Below, in pieces: positions 43,100 to 51,603 of a stretch of DNA of 64,000 nucleotides (positions within the stretch are counted from its first letter, which is position 1; each line of letters starts with the position of its first letter). The stretch lies in contig NZ_JONM01000008.1 of the NCBI RefSeq assembly GCF_000711875.1, positions 62,001 through 126,000 on the forward strand. Direction: 5' to 3'. The position numbers were made by a program, and so were the translations under genes. The notes below the pieces were generated by a model. It had not been told where the DNA came from, made no database searches, and saw only the letters and a list, made by a program, of their open reading frames with translations. The stretch is from Andreprevotia chitinilytica DSM 18519. Lineage in GTDB: Bacteria > Pseudomonadota > Gammaproteobacteria > Burkholderiales > Chitinibacteraceae.

Positions 43100-44656
43100 T
43101 CAGCCCGTCCCGCTCAGCTCCGCAGCCATCCCCCGATGTGGGGCATTGCATGGGAAGGTGACGATGAAGGTCGTGCCTTCGGTGGGCATGCTCTTGACCG
43201 CAACCGTGCCCCCCAAGGTTTGCGTGATCAGGTTGTAGACCACGTTGAGCCCAAGCCCGCTGCCGCCGCTGCCCCGCTTGGTGGTGAAGAACGGATCAAA
43301 GATCTTGCTTTGATGCTCGTAGGGTATGCCCTTGCCGTGATCGCTAAAGCTCAAGCTGGCGGAGCCGCCTTCGTGAGTGGCCACGATATCCAGCGTGCCC
43401 GGCTGACCTTCGTCGTAGGCATGCGCGATGGTATTGGTGATGAAGTTGGTGATGACCTGTGCCATCGCGCCTGGGTAGCTGTCGAGTTCGATGCGTTCAT
43501 CGCAGCCGATCTGCACGGTGAGCTGGCCGCGCTTCAGCGTGGGGTGCAGGCTGGAAACCACTTCGCGGACATAATCGCCCAGCTCGAAAGTACGCCGTGC
43601 TTCTGACGTCTGATCGACCGCGACGCGTTTGAAGCTGCGGATCAGCTCTGCAGCGCGATCGGCGTTGTTCAGGATCAGGCCGGTCGATTGCTCGGCGGTT
43701 TCAAAATAGCGCACCAGATCGGATTTCTTGATCGCCCCGGATTCCAGATTGCTTTTGACCGAATGCGTCTCATCGGAAAGCACGGAGGCGCTGGTCAGGA
43801 TGACGCCGACCGGCGTATTGATCTCGTGCGCGACGCCAGCTACCAAGCCACCGAGTGACGCCATTTTTTCTGATTGAACCAGTTCGTTCTGCGCTTGCTT
43901 CAGATCGTGGTAGGCCTCATCGGCACGGAATTTCGCATCCTTGAGCGCGGTGAGCGCCAGCCGCCGCTCATCCAGCTCGGTCAACAGGCGGCTGGCGATA
44001 CGGCGCACGCTGTCGGCCAGACTGGCAAATTCACCGCGCAAGCCGTGCTCAAGCTTGAGTTCTTCCATCGAGAAATGGGGCTGCGCCGCTGCGTGATCGA
44101 GCGCGCCGGAAAGCGTGTGCAAGGGGCGGAGGATGATGTGGTTGAACCCGAGCACCAGCGCCAGGGTCAGGATGAAGTCGAGCAGCACGATTTCGATGAT
44201 CTTGCCGATCACCAGTTGGCGCAGGCTGAGGTCCATGCGTGCTGTCGAGACATGGTATTGCACCCTGCCGATCGGTTTGTCCGGCCGCTCTTCATAGATG
44301 ATGTTGACGCTTTTGAGCGGGGTGTTTGCGGCTGGGCGGGTTTTCAGCTGCACCAGCTTATCGTCGACCCGCTGCCGGCCGGCGAAAATACCGTCGTTGG
44401 ATTCCACTGCCAGCGTTTCCAGATCCGGCCATTGCATCTGGGCATCGAGCACCCGCTGCAGCAGGCTCTGATCGAAGTTCCACAAAATACTGGGCAGGAT
44501 GGTTTCCAGACGTTTGCGCAACGCGACCTCGTTCTCCTGCAAAGCAGTTTCGTATTGGCTTTTGCTTTGCCAATACGAATACAGCCCGGACACCGCTAGA
44601 ACAAAGGTGACCGTCAGGATGATGAGCAGGTTGAGTCGCGCGCGGGTGCTTTGCAT
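43100..44656 (-). CDS. membrane sensor histidine kinase (orphan)
   Basis: The protein has 518 residues. First membrane helix near 8-27, a periplasmic part of about 130 residues, a second helix near 155-178 (IIEIVLLDFILTLALVLGFN), a HAMP-like linker, a coiled coil, then HisKA (SLGGLVAGVAHEINTPVGVI with the His in HEINTP) and HATPase (GAMAQVITNFITNTIAHAY, GKGIPYEHQSKIFDPFFTTK, GSGGSGLGLNVVYN). It is of the HEINTPxG group. No response regulator lies beside it. Signal unknown. Confidence 0.92.
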   Translation of the reverse strand: MQSTRARLNLLIILTVTFVLAVSGLYSYWQSKSQYETALQENEVALRKRLETILPSILWNFDQSLLQRVLDAQMQWPDLETLAVESNDGIFAGRQRVDDKLVQLKTRPAANTPLKSVNIIYEERPDKPIGRVQYHVSTARMDLSLRQLVIGKIIEIVLLDFILTLALVLGFNHIILRPLHTLSGALDHAAAQPHFSMEELKLEHGLRGEFASLADSVRRIASRLLTELDERRLALTALKDAKFRADEAYHDLKQAQNELVQSEKMASLGGLVAGVAHEINTPVGVILTSASVLSDETHSVKSNLESGAIKKSDLVRYFETAEQSTGLILNNADRAAELIRSFKRVAVDQTSEARRTFELGDYVREVVSSLHPTLKRGQLTVQIGCDERIELDSYPGAMAQVITNFITNTIAHAYDEGQPGTLDIVATHEGGSASLSFSDHGKGIPYEHQSKIFDPFFTTKRGSGGSGLGLNVVYNLITQTLGGTVAVKSMPTEGTTFIVTFPCNAPHRGMAAELSGTG

Positions 44657-44705
44657 GGGATGGCCGGGAAATTTAATTCAATCTAGCTGGCATGCCCCCT
44701 GGAGG

Positions 44706-45362
44706 CTAGTTGCGTAGATAGAAATTATCGTCGAAGGTGGCGACCCACTGTGGGCGGTAGATGACGAGCAGCGTGAGATTGATGCCTGTCGTGAAGGCTT
44801 CCGGCCAACCCATCAGAAAGTAATACGGAAGTTGTTCTTCGAGCAAGAAGTCAAACGAATAAGTGCCGCTCGCCGCAAGCAGCGCACAGGTGATGATGCC
44901 GACCAGCCACATGCCGAGCGCCCCGGCGGCGAACGCGTTGACGAAGATGTAAACGAAATAGTTGGCCGGCAGCCGCTTGCGGGCAAAGCGCAGCAGGGCA
45001 TCGGTGATCCAGACCGGCAAGGTACAGATCAACCACGACAATCCGAACGCGGGCCATTCGGCATGATCGTAAGCGGTATCGAAGGCCAGGATCGCTGCCA
45101 TGCTGAGCAAGGCGCGACCGCGGCCGGCGATCAGGGTCAAGGCCGTCGCGCCGAGCAGGTGATAAGCCAAGCCGGGCTGGATGCTGGCTTTGAGCTGCCA
45201 GCCTGCGAGGATGACGATGGTAGCGCCGAACCAACTGGTCAGCTCTTCTTGCTTGAGGGTTGCCCACGGCACGCGCCAGCCGGCATACAGCAGCTGCGCC
45301 ACCGCGATGACCCAGCACAGGATCAGCAGAATGAGCGAAAAGGGCGCAGCGTTGAGGTTCAT
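44706..45362 (-). CDS. CbiM-like membrane protein (energy-coupling factor transporter permease type)
   Basis: The protein has 218 residues with about six membrane helices, for example PFSLILLILCWVIAVAQLLY and ALLSMAAILAF. It resembles the CbiM/COG3235 group of predicted membrane proteins (LPANYFVYIFVNAFAAGALG and the C-terminal EAFTTGINLTLLVIYRPQWV). Related S components bind cobalt or nickel, but the N-terminal His-rich motif of true CbiM is not seen, so substrate is unknown. No CbiQ/CbiO partner lies nearby. Confidence 0.65.
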   Translation of the reverse strand: MNLNAAPFSLILLILCWVIAVAQLLYAGWRVPWATLKQEELTSWFGATIVILAGWQLKASIQPGLAYHLLGATALTLIAGRGRALLSMAAILAFDTAYDHAEWPAFGLSWLICTLPVWITDALLRFARKRLPANYFVYIFVNAFAAGALGMWLVGIITCALLAASGTYSFDFLLEEQLPYYFLMGWPEAFTTGINLTLLVIYRPQWVATFDDNFYLRN

Positions 45363-45378
45363 TGCCGCGCCGCTTCAG

Positions 45379-46023
45379 TTAGCCGCGCAGCTTCCATTGC
45401 TGCTCAACGATATTGGCGAGTTGAGTCAGCCGGCCGTGGAAGAAATGGCTCACGCCGGGCACGACGATGATCGGTAGTTGCTGGGGTCGGGCCCAATCGA
45501 ACACCGCCGCGAGGCTGACCACTTCGTCCTCTTCGCCGTGGATGACGAGCGTATCGGCGGGCACGGTCGGGAACGTATGGCGGCTGACCGAGGGGCCGAT
45601 CAGGATCATGCCTTCAACTTCGGTATCGCTCAGGCGTTGGCGGAAGCGTGATTGCACGTAGGTGCCGAAGGAGAAGCCGGCCAAAACCAGCTTCTCGATG
45701 CCCGGATTTTCGGCCCGGGCATGGGCCAGCACGGCGGCCATGTCGTCCGGCTCGAACTCACCCCGGCTATGTTCGCCTTCCGAATTGCCGACACCACGCA
45801 GATTCGGGCAATAGCAGGTGTAGCCGAGCCGGCTCAGCGTCTTGGCCAGCGTGTGCACGATCTTGTTGGTGAAGCTGCCGCCTTCCAGCGGATTCGGGTG
45901 CGCCACCAAGGCGATGCCGCGTGTTTCCGGCAACGCTGATTCGAGCTTCAGGCATTCGAGTCGACCAACGGGGCCAAGGATGTCGAGCGGGATGAAAGTG
46001 GGCGCTTTGCGAGGTTCGTTCAT
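45379..46023 (-). CDS. alpha/beta hydrolase
   Basis: The protein has 214 residues. The nucleophile elbow is GFSFGT (LVLAGFSFGTYVQSRF), the oxyanion region is ALVAHPNPLEGGSF, and the acid and His are in VIHGEEDEVVSL and VPGVSHFFHGRL. It belongs to a group of small cytosolic alpha/beta hydrolases of unknown substrate. The ATG at 46023 overlaps the stop of the upstream lipoprotein gene (ATGA), so the two are co-translated. AAGGAAAAACAAGC precedes the start. Confidence 0.9.
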   Translation of the reverse strand: MNEPRKAPTFIPLDILGPVGRLECLKLESALPETRGIALVAHPNPLEGGSFTNKIVHTLAKTLSRLGYTCYCPNLRGVGNSEGEHSRGEFEPDDMAAVLAHARAENPGIEKLVLAGFSFGTYVQSRFRQRLSDTEVEGMILIGPSVSRHTFPTVPADTLVIHGEEDEVVSLAAVFDWARPQQLPIIVVPGVSHFFHGRLTQLANIVEQQWKLRG

Positions 46024-46910
46024 GCTTGTTTTTCCTTGCTGGCACGGCGCTTCGCGCGCCAGTTGCGCCAGCGCTTGATCAACCACCAGCCGGGCAGCCA
46101 GAGCAATAACAGCCACGGCAGGATGCTGGCGACAAAGGTCAGCACGTTGCCGACGTTTTCCATGAAGCGGTAACCGACCTCATGCCAGGACTGCATCAGC
46201 GGGGCAAACACGCTGCGCTCGGCGACCGAGCGGCGGGCACGTAGTTCGATGTCGACCGCGACCTTGTCGGTCTGGTTGGCCAAGGCCAGGCGGCGGCCGG
46301 CCATCGAATCCAGCTGGGATTGGGCTTCGGCGAGTTCTTTCTGGACGGCCAGCAGATCAGCCAGCTTGGCGTTTTGCTGGTTGAGCATCTGGCGCAGGTT
46401 GTCGCGTAGTTGGGCGATGTTCTTTTGCCGCGCTTCGACGTCGATCACTTCGTCGGTCTTGTCTTCGCGGCTGATCGCTTGCTCGATGACTTTGCCATTC
46501 TGGCTGATCGCCGTGGTGTACGCGGCGACCGCAGATGGCTTCAAGCGCACCGAGATTTGCGCGGTCGGCACGCCGTAGTCGTCGGCCTTGTTCAAGGTGG
46601 CGTTGAGCAGCTCGCAGGTGGGCTCGACGCAACGTTGCTGGGCCGCCTGCCAGACTGTGGAGAGCTGTTCCGGCTCGGTTTCGATCGTCAGATGCTGGCG
46701 TACGGCGATGTAGCGCCGTGGGGCATTGGCCGCTGCTTCCGCAGTGTCTGCCGCGGCGGATTTTTCGGCAACAGCGCCACTTGGCGCGGCTGCCGGCGCG
46801 CTCAGGGCCGCCTGGGGTTCTTCGCGCTTGCCGCAGCCGGTCAGTAGGACCAAAGCGAGCAAGGGTGCAACAGGGATCGACAGGTAGGTCGATAGGCGAG
46901 GCGTCATCAC
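46020..46910 (-). CDS. DUF4349-family lipoprotein
   Basis: The protein has 296 residues. A lipoprotein signal (LLALVLLTGCGKREE, lipobox LTGC) is followed by an Ala-rich linker, an alpha/beta part (RYIAVRQHLTIETEPEQL), a coiled coil (AQLRDNLRQMLNQQNAKLAD and LAEAQSQLDSM) and a C-terminal membrane segment (VASILPWLLLLWLPGWWLIK) with a basic end. This is the usual DUF4349 layout. With both a lipid anchor and a C-terminal helix it may span the inner membrane edge. Function is unknown. Confidence 0.85.
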   Translation of the reverse strand: MMTPRLSTYLSIPVAPLLALVLLTGCGKREEPQAALSAPAAAPSGAVAEKSAAADTAEAAANAPRRYIAVRQHLTIETEPEQLSTVWQAAQQRCVEPTCELLNATLNKADDYGVPTAQISVRLKPSAVAAYTTAISQNGKVIEQAISREDKTDEVIDVEARQKNIAQLRDNLRQMLNQQNAKLADLLAVQKELAEAQSQLDSMAGRRLALANQTDKVAVDIELRARRSVAERSVFAPLMQSWHEVGYRFMENVGNVLTFVASILPWLLLLWLPGWWLIKRWRNWRAKRRASKEKQA

Positions 46911-46920
46911 GTGCTCCGGT

Positions 46921-47232
46921 TCAGATTTTCAGGCGTTCGACCGGGCGGCCGTTCACGATGTGCTCGTCGATGATCTCGTCGATATCGCTCTTGTCCACGT
47001 AGGTGTACCAGGTCTCTTCCGGGTAGATGACAATCACCGGGCCTTCTTCGCAGCGATCGAGGCAGCCGGATTTGTTGATGCGTACGCCACCGGGTCCGGC
47101 GAGTTTGAGCGCCTTGATCCGATCCTTGGCATGCAGTTGCATCTCGCTCGCACCGCAGCGGTTGCAGCTTTGCCGATCGCCTTCGGGGCGCTCGTTCAGG
47201 CAGAAGAAAACGTGATGTTTGTAGTAGCCCAT
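46921..47232 (-). CDS. thioredoxin-like 2Fe-2S ferredoxin
   Basis: The protein has 103 residues. Cysteines at 11, 23, 26, 57 and 61 (HHVFFCLNERPEGDRQSCNR, then CGASE and GCLDRCEEGP) match the small (2Fe-2S) ferredoxin family with a thioredoxin fold. Such proteins carry single electrons; partners are unknown here. It lies between the DUF4349 gene and the unknown 360-residue protein gene, all on the minus strand with short gaps. Confidence 0.88.
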   Translation of the reverse strand: MGYYKHHVFFCLNERPEGDRQSCNRCGASEMQLHAKDRIKALKLAGPGGVRINKSGCLDRCEEGPVIVIYPEETWYTYVDKSDIDEIIDEHIVNGRPVERLKI

Positions 47233-47246
47233 GGCGGCTCCGATGC

Positions 47247-48329
47247 TTATTGGTGCGTAACCGGCTTGATGTGCGCGGTCACGAAAAACGGCAGGCCGTC
47301 ACTGTCCTGATCGGGCTGTACCGCGTCGATGATGCGGATGTCGTCGAGATGGCATTCGCGCAGCAGGTCTTCGGCGAAGTGGCGAATCCGTTCGGCGGAA
47401 TCGAGTGGTGCCAATGGCCAGACAAAGCCTTCCCAGCGCTCTTTGTCTTCGCGGCTGGAATAGGTGATGCGGATTTCGCCGCCCTCGTGCCCGGCGATGG
47501 TGACCACTGGCCAATGACCAGCGGAGCGGATGCTGCGCAACGCGTTGCTGGTAGCGACTTGCAGACGCGTTTCGAGCTGGGTGACGCGGCCGGTTTCAAG
47601 GGCGGGCAGCCAGGCGAGTGGCACGCGCGGAATCGGGAACAAGGTGACGCCGTTGGTCTTGAGCATTTCGCCGAGCTTTTGCGCCAGCGCGAGCGTCCAT
47701 TGGCCGGCCGACGGGTTGAGCTGGATTGCCGGTTGCGCATCGCGCTGCTGGACCATCACGCCGACCAGATAGCGCTGGAATACCGCTTCGTCCTTGAACT
47801 TGAGCGGATGCAGCTGCCAATTGTGGTCGGCTGGGTTTTGCAGCTGATCGCGCCAGGCGGTGAGCAGGCTTGGATTGATGGCGGCCAGTTGATCCGCGCT
47901 GAGCAATTGGTTGTGCAGCCAGGCGTTCGCATCGGCGGCGATCACGCCATTGGATTTCAACAGATCAAGCAGCGCAGCGGCATCCACTTCGCCCGGCAGC
48001 GTGGCTTCACCTTTGAAGCCGGCGACGAGGATCACCGGGATTGCAAACGGCACCGCCCATTGGTTGGCGGTGGTGGCGGGCGTTTCGACCACATCGCGGA
48101 GCGTATCCCACAACACTTTGTAGGCATCCTGTGATGGGGCTTGGGTCAGCGCGGCATTCAGGCCTGGGCTGTCGTGGCTTTCGACCAATGAGGCGATCAA
48201 TGCGGTCAGCGCTTCGCGCTTGCGGGTGATCTCACCGGCATCGGCCTCGGTGAGCAAGGACATGAGCGCGCGGATGACTGGATTCTGGGCGTTCACACGG
48301 GGATACAAGCGGGGATCTGGCAGGTACAT
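47247..48329 (-). CDS. conserved hypothetical protein, not recognised
   Basis: The protein has 360 residues without signal peptide or membrane segments. Start MYLPDPRLYPRVNAQNPVIR; the middle has GHEGGEIRITYSSREDKERW and ends HFAEDLLRECHLDDIRIIDA. It has no motif I can name. The ATG at 48329 is only seven bases from the end of repeat element B, and no ribosome binding site is visible there (the eight upstream bases read TTATCCCC). It is followed after 14 bases by the ferredoxin gene. Probably a real gene of unknown role. Confidence 0.65.
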   Translation of the reverse strand: MYLPDPRLYPRVNAQNPVIRALMSLLTEADAGEITRKREALTALIASLVESHDSPGLNAALTQAPSQDAYKVLWDTLRDVVETPATTANQWAVPFAIPVILVAGFKGEATLPGEVDAAALLDLLKSNGVIAADANAWLHNQLLSADQLAAINPSLLTAWRDQLQNPADHNWQLHPLKFKDEAVFQRYLVGVMVQQRDAQPAIQLNPSAGQWTLALAQKLGEMLKTNGVTLFPIPRVPLAWLPALETGRVTQLETRLQVATSNALRSIRSAGHWPVVTIAGHEGGEIRITYSSREDKERWEGFVWPLAPLDSAERIRHFAEDLLRECHLDDIRIIDAVQPDQDSDGLPFFVTAHIKPVTHQ

Positions 48330-48336
48330 GGGGATA

Positions 48337-48604
48337 AGGCTCTGTTGACGTAGGTTTTGCGGATCGCGTTTGCCCGGATTTGGGCCTATTGCTAGGCGAA
48401 AGACGCGCCGCGTAATCGATTACGCAAGTGGCTTTCAACACCGCAAGAGGCCCAAAGCCGGGCAAACCCTTTGGGCGACGCCGACTTTTGCGGTCACTCT
48501 GCGTTATAAGCCGCTGACATAACTGGTTATGCGGCGCGCCTTATGCCTTGATTGACCGCAAAATTCGGCACCGCGCGACCGCAAAACCTACGTCAACAGA
48601 GCCT
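48337..48604. mobile_element. MITE-like element B, 268 bp, terminal inverted repeats
   Basis: Ends are perfect 26-bp inverted repeats (48337-48362 and 48579-48604) starting AGGCTCTGTTGACGTAGGTT. The first 15 bases equal those of element A. Inside are GTTTGCCCGGATTTGGGCCT paired (one mismatch) with the complement of AGGCCCAAAGCCGGGCAAAC, and ATAACTGGTTAT close to the ATAACCGGTTAT centre of element A. No coding sequence. No obvious target duplication. Confidence 0.75.
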
Positions 48605-48712
48605 GGGCAAGCGTGACTGACGCGCAATTATACCCGCGCCGAGGGGGCTTGCACCCGGTATGGAAATGCGCTGGTCATTTTCGCTTTCTTTGCATGCAAG
48701 CTGTTAATTCGA

Positions 48713-48742
48713 TTGACAATTTTCGGTTTTATAAGGTAAAGT
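48713..48742 (+). promoter_or_regulatory. sigma-70 promoter upstream of a short predicted transcript
   Basis: TTGACA (48713-48718), an 18-base spacer and TAAAGT (48737-48742). Transcription would start near 48749. The -35 is perfect; the -10 matches four of six. Confidence 0.65.
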
Positions 48743-48748
48743 CCTAAC

Positions 48749-48835
48749 CTCTGTCGAGACGCAGATTTGTGTTTTGATAGTTTCTCCTTTGTAGATGTTG
48801 TTGGTAACCCGGGACGGTGTTCCGGGTTTTTTTTC
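48749..48835 (+). ncRNA. candidate small RNA or transcription-attenuating leader
   Basis: Between the promoter and a strong terminator lie about 87 bases. A 5' hairpin (TCTG..CAGA around 48751-48766) is followed by a mostly unpaired U-rich stretch with TCTCCTTT (48783-48790), which is complementary to AAAGGAGA ribosome binding sites, and then the terminator. This is the usual build of an Hfq-type small RNA. Because the terminator ends 17 bases before the next start codon, it could equally be an attenuating leader. No family recognised. Confidence 0.5.
48806..48835 (+). terminator. intrinsic terminator just upstream of the second WbuC cupin gene
   Basis: AACCCGG (48806-48812), loop GACGGTGTT, CCGGGTT (48822-48828), then a run of T to 48834. 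The cupin ATG is at 48852. Confidence 0.9.
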
Positions 48836-48851
48836 GCCTGGAAAATCGCCT

Positions 48852-49328
48852 ATGTCTGCTCCCCGCCTGATTGATCAAAACCTGCTTGCTGAATTGTCCC
48901 GCGAGGCCGCGCAAAGTCCGCGCCTGCGCAAGAATCGCAACTTCCATGCTGACAACGCCGATGCATGCCATCGCCTGTTGAACGCACTTGAACCCGGCAC
49001 CTACGTCCAGCCGCACCGGCATCTGAATCCGCTCAAGGAAGAAACCATCATCGTGCTGGCCGGGCGCGTGGGGGTGTTGTTCTTTGACGAAGCCGGCCAG
49101 ATCGACGAGACCTGTGTCATTGCAGCCGGCGGCGCAGTGGTTGGCGTCAACGTGCCGGTGGGTTGCTTCCATAGTCTGGTCGCGCTCGAACCCGGCAGCG
49201 TGTTTTTCGAGAGTAAGACTGGCCCGTATGAAGCACTGACCGATGCTGAAAAAGCCACATGGGCGCCAGCGGAAAACCAGCCGGAAACCGCGTCTTATCT
49301 CGACTGGATGGTGTCCCGCTTTCTTTAA
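48852..49328 (+). CDS. WbuC-family cupin-fold metalloprotein (copy 2)
   Basis: The protein has 158 residues, paralogous to the protein at 1633-2124: both have a PRLRxNxNFH motif near the start, then [19 protein letters not shown] with probable metal ligands and [15 protein letters not shown], and both end with a C-terminal helix after WAPAE. Its first 45 residues align to those of copy 1 ([20 protein letters not shown]). Its ribosome binding site is weak (TGGAAAAT). The terminator directly upstream means that transcription must read through or start within 17 bases, so expression may be controlled by attenuation. Confidence 0.85.
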   Translation: MSAPRLIDQNLLAELSREAAQSPRLRKNRNFHADNADACHRLLNALEPGTYVQPHRHLNPLKEETIIVLAGRVGVLFFDEAGQIDETCVIAAGGAVVGVNVPVGCFHSLVALEPGSVFFESKTGPYEALTDAEKATWAPAENQPETASYLDWMVSRFL

Positions 49329-49429
49329 GTACATCGTCGTATGACGCTGTGCTTGCAAGACCTCCCCGGAGACTGCTAAAAAGTAGTGCGGTGCACAACG
49401 CGTTTGAAATAACAAAAACGAGGCAGTGG

Positions 49430-51100
49430 ATGGGGCGGTCGGGGCAGCATATCTTGTTTGGCTTGCAAAGCTTGCTGCTGATTGCGGCAGCGCTGGTACT
49501 TGTATCGACTGGCAATAGCGGTGCTGGCCTTGCATTGGGTGCCATCGGTCTTGCAGTTGCTGCCGTGGCTGTGTGGCTTGGTTGGCGTGGTTCACGGCAA
49601 GCCGGGCAGTTTGAAGCGCAGCTTGCCGCATTGACTGCCAGCGAAGATGCCCGCGATTTGCGCCGGCAGCTCGACGGCGGTGAAGGCTATGGCCGCATCG
49701 CCGATGCGTTCAACCGGTTCCGCCAAACCTTGGCCCAATCGCTGCACAGCATTCGCACCGACCAAGTCAAAGTCTCGATCCACGCCGTCAAGATCGGCAA
49801 TCAGGTGAAGGCGGTAACCCGCGAGGCCGGTGAGCAGGAAACGCTGGCGAGCGAGATTCTGGCCGGTGCCAATCATGCGGCAGAGGCGGTGGACCATGTT
49901 CATGCCAGCATCGACGTGATTGCCGGCTTTGCCCGCACCCTGGCGGCCGATGCCGAAACAACCCGCGAGGGCGTGCAGCAAGCCAATGTGACCGCCCGCG
50001 AAGTCGCCCAGGTCATGCAGGCCTTCGTCTCCGGCATTGAAGGCTTGGTGACTGCCAGCCAGTCCATCGCGAGCAGCGTGGCGCTGATCAAGGAAATCTC
50101 CGACCAGACCAATCTGCTGGCGCTCAATGCCGCCATTGAAGCCGCGCGCGCCGGTGAATCCGGCCGTGGCTTCGCCGTGGTGGCCGATGAAGTGCGCAAA
50201 CTGGCCGAACGCACCCGCGTGCTGACTGAGACTGTCGGCGGCAATATCGACAAGATCGGTAGTCAATCGCAGAGCACCGCTGTATCTGCCGAGCAGATTC
50301 TGGGCCGCATTGATACCGCGGCGGCCAATCTGGATGTCGCCAGCCGGCAGTTGTCTGATTTCTCCGCTGGGGCAACCAAGGTCGATCAGGAAGTCACCAT
50401 GATCCGGGTCGGGATCGACCAACTCCGCGTCAACAACCATCAGGTGCAGGGCAATGTCGGCCGCATGCACGAGCTGACGGGGCGCATCGCCGAGCAGATG
50501 CGCGATACCAATACCTTATCGAGCGAGCTTGGCAGTGCCACCGAGCACGTGATGAAAACGATTGGCTTGTTCCGGCTGGGCAATTACCGCTTTGATGCGG
50601 CAATGGAAAAGCTGACGCAGTGCCAGAAGGACAGCGAAGAAAAGCTCTCCGGCCTGGCGCGTGACGGTTTCAATCTGTTCGATCACAACTATCAAGCGAT
50701 TGCCGGCACCAATCCGACGCAATATCACACCAGTTACGACGTCGAATACGAAAAACGCTTCCAGCAAATGTTCGACCGTTATAGCAACGACGTGCCGGGC
50801 TGCGATCTGACCGTGATCTGCCACAACGACCACGCTTATCCCCCCACGCATGTGAGCAAATACTGCAAACCGCATGGCGCCGATGTGAAATTCAATACCG
50901 GCAATGGCCGTGACAAGCGTTTCCACGATGGCAATCCGATGCTGAAGAAATGCTCGCTTGATCAGAGCCCGATGCTGTTTCAGGCTTATGTGCGCGATGT
51001 GGGCGATATCTTCAGCCTGGTTTCCGTGCCGGTGAAGGTGGAAGGACGCCATTGGGGCGGGTTGATGATGGCGATCGATTACGAGAAATTGATTGATTGA
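49430..51100 (+). CDS. methyl-accepting chemotaxis protein with C-terminal sensor domain
   Basis: The protein has 556 residues. Two membrane helices (about 8-50) are followed at once by a signalling domain ([36 protein letters not shown] hairpin tip) and then a C-terminal domain of about 125 residues (from [13 protein letters not shown] to [14 protein letters not shown]) with several Cys and His ([28 protein letters not shown]). The ligand-binding part is thus cytoplasmic and after the tip, not periplasmic. AGG before the ATG at 49430 supports this start; longer frames overlap the cupin gene. Confidence 0.9.
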   Translation: MGRSGQHILFGLQSLLLIAAALVLVSTGNSGAGLALGAIGLAVAAVAVWLGWRGSRQAGQFEAQLAALTASEDARDLRRQLDGGEGYGRIADAFNRFRQTLAQSLHSIRTDQVKVSIHAVKIGNQVKAVTREAGEQETLASEILAGANHAAEAVDHVHASIDVIAGFARTLAADAETTREGVQQANVTAREVAQVMQAFVSGIEGLVTASQSIASSVALIKEISDQTNLLALNAAIEAARAGESGRGFAVVADEVRKLAERTRVLTETVGGNIDKIGSQSQSTAVSAEQILGRIDTAAANLDVASRQLSDFSAGATKVDQEVTMIRVGIDQLRVNNHQVQGNVGRMHELTGRIAEQMRDTNTLSSELGSATEHVMKTIGLFRLGNYRFDAAMEKLTQCQKDSEEKLSGLARDGFNLFDHNYQAIAGTNPTQYHTSYDVEYEKRFQQMFDRYSNDVPGCDLTVICHNDHAYPPTHVSKYCKPHGADVKFNTGNGRDKRFHDGNPMLKKCSLDQSPMLFQAYVRDVGDIFSLVSVPVKVEGRHWGGLMMAIDYEKLID

Positions 51101-51134
51101 GGGTGGGAATAAGCATTGCGCTTTAATCGATTTT

Positions 51135-51176
51135 CAAACACAAACGGGCCGCATTATTGCGGCCCGTTTGTGTTTG
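51135..51176. terminator. bidirectional hairpin after the chemoreceptor gene
   Basis: CAAACACAAACGGGCCGCA (51135-51153), TTAT, TGCGGCCCGTTTGTGTTTG (51158-51176), a 19-bp perfect stem. The U-run is short, so it is a moderate call. Confidence 0.75.
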
Positions 51177-51190
51177 ATGGGTGGTGATTT

Positions 51191-51262
51191 TGTAGGAGCG
51201 AGCAAGCTCGCGATTGCAATGATGGATTCGGCGATGCAATCGCGAGCTTGCTCGCTCCTACA
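51191..51262. repeat. REPIN-type repeat (two inverted REP units), copy 2
   Basis: 24-bp arms at 51191-51214 and 51239-51262 are exact reverse complements and share the TGTAGGAGCGAGC...GCTCGCGAT layout with copy 1, except that the hairpin loop reads CAAG where copy 1 reads CTTG. The 24-base middle is different. Confidence 0.85.
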
Positions 51263-51294
51263 GGATAATCAGCCCCGTCTCTTGGCTTGTTGAA

Positions 51295-51603
51295 TTAGCA
51301 AGTTGCTACTTCATCAAAGCCAACGCACCCCTCCAGTTCCCCATCTTGCACGTTCAGGTGATCCACTCGCGAGCCGCTCGGCCCATGCCCGGCCCAGCGC
51401 ACCAAAGCCTCCACGGCGCTCGCCGTGCCTTCGGCCTGAATTTCCACCGAGCCATCGAGCCGATTGCGCACCCAGCCACGCACACCCAAGCGGCGTGCTT
51501 CGAGCACGGTCGAGAAGCGGAAGCCGACGCCTTGCACCCGACCGGCCACTTGCAGCCGCTTCGCGATCCGTTCTCGCAAACTGTAATCAGACGGCGATGC
51601 CAT
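51295..51603 (-). CDS. acyP: acylphosphatase
   Basis: The protein has 102 residues. RLQVAGRVQGVGFRFSTV holds the phosphate-binding loop with the catalytic Arg, and GVRGWVRNRLDGSVEIQAEG holds the catalytic Asn. It hydrolyses acyl phosphates such as carbamoyl or acetyl phosphate; the in vivo role is unclear. An ATG at 51603 is chosen over a TTG four codons upstream. It overlaps the 3' end of the 49-residue gene by 17 bases. Confidence 0.93.
   Translation of the reverse strand: MASPSDYSLRERIAKRLQVAGRVQGVGFRFSTVLEARRLGVRGWVRNRLDGSVEIQAEGTASAVEALVRWAGHGPSGSRVDHLNVQDGELEGCVGFDEVATC

Noticed and set aside
39770-48604. Elements A and B as ends of one composite transposon carrying hisC to the ferredoxin genes
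   Set aside because: Both are complete palindromic units, and the genes between them are core housekeeping genes (hisC, mscL, rlmM).
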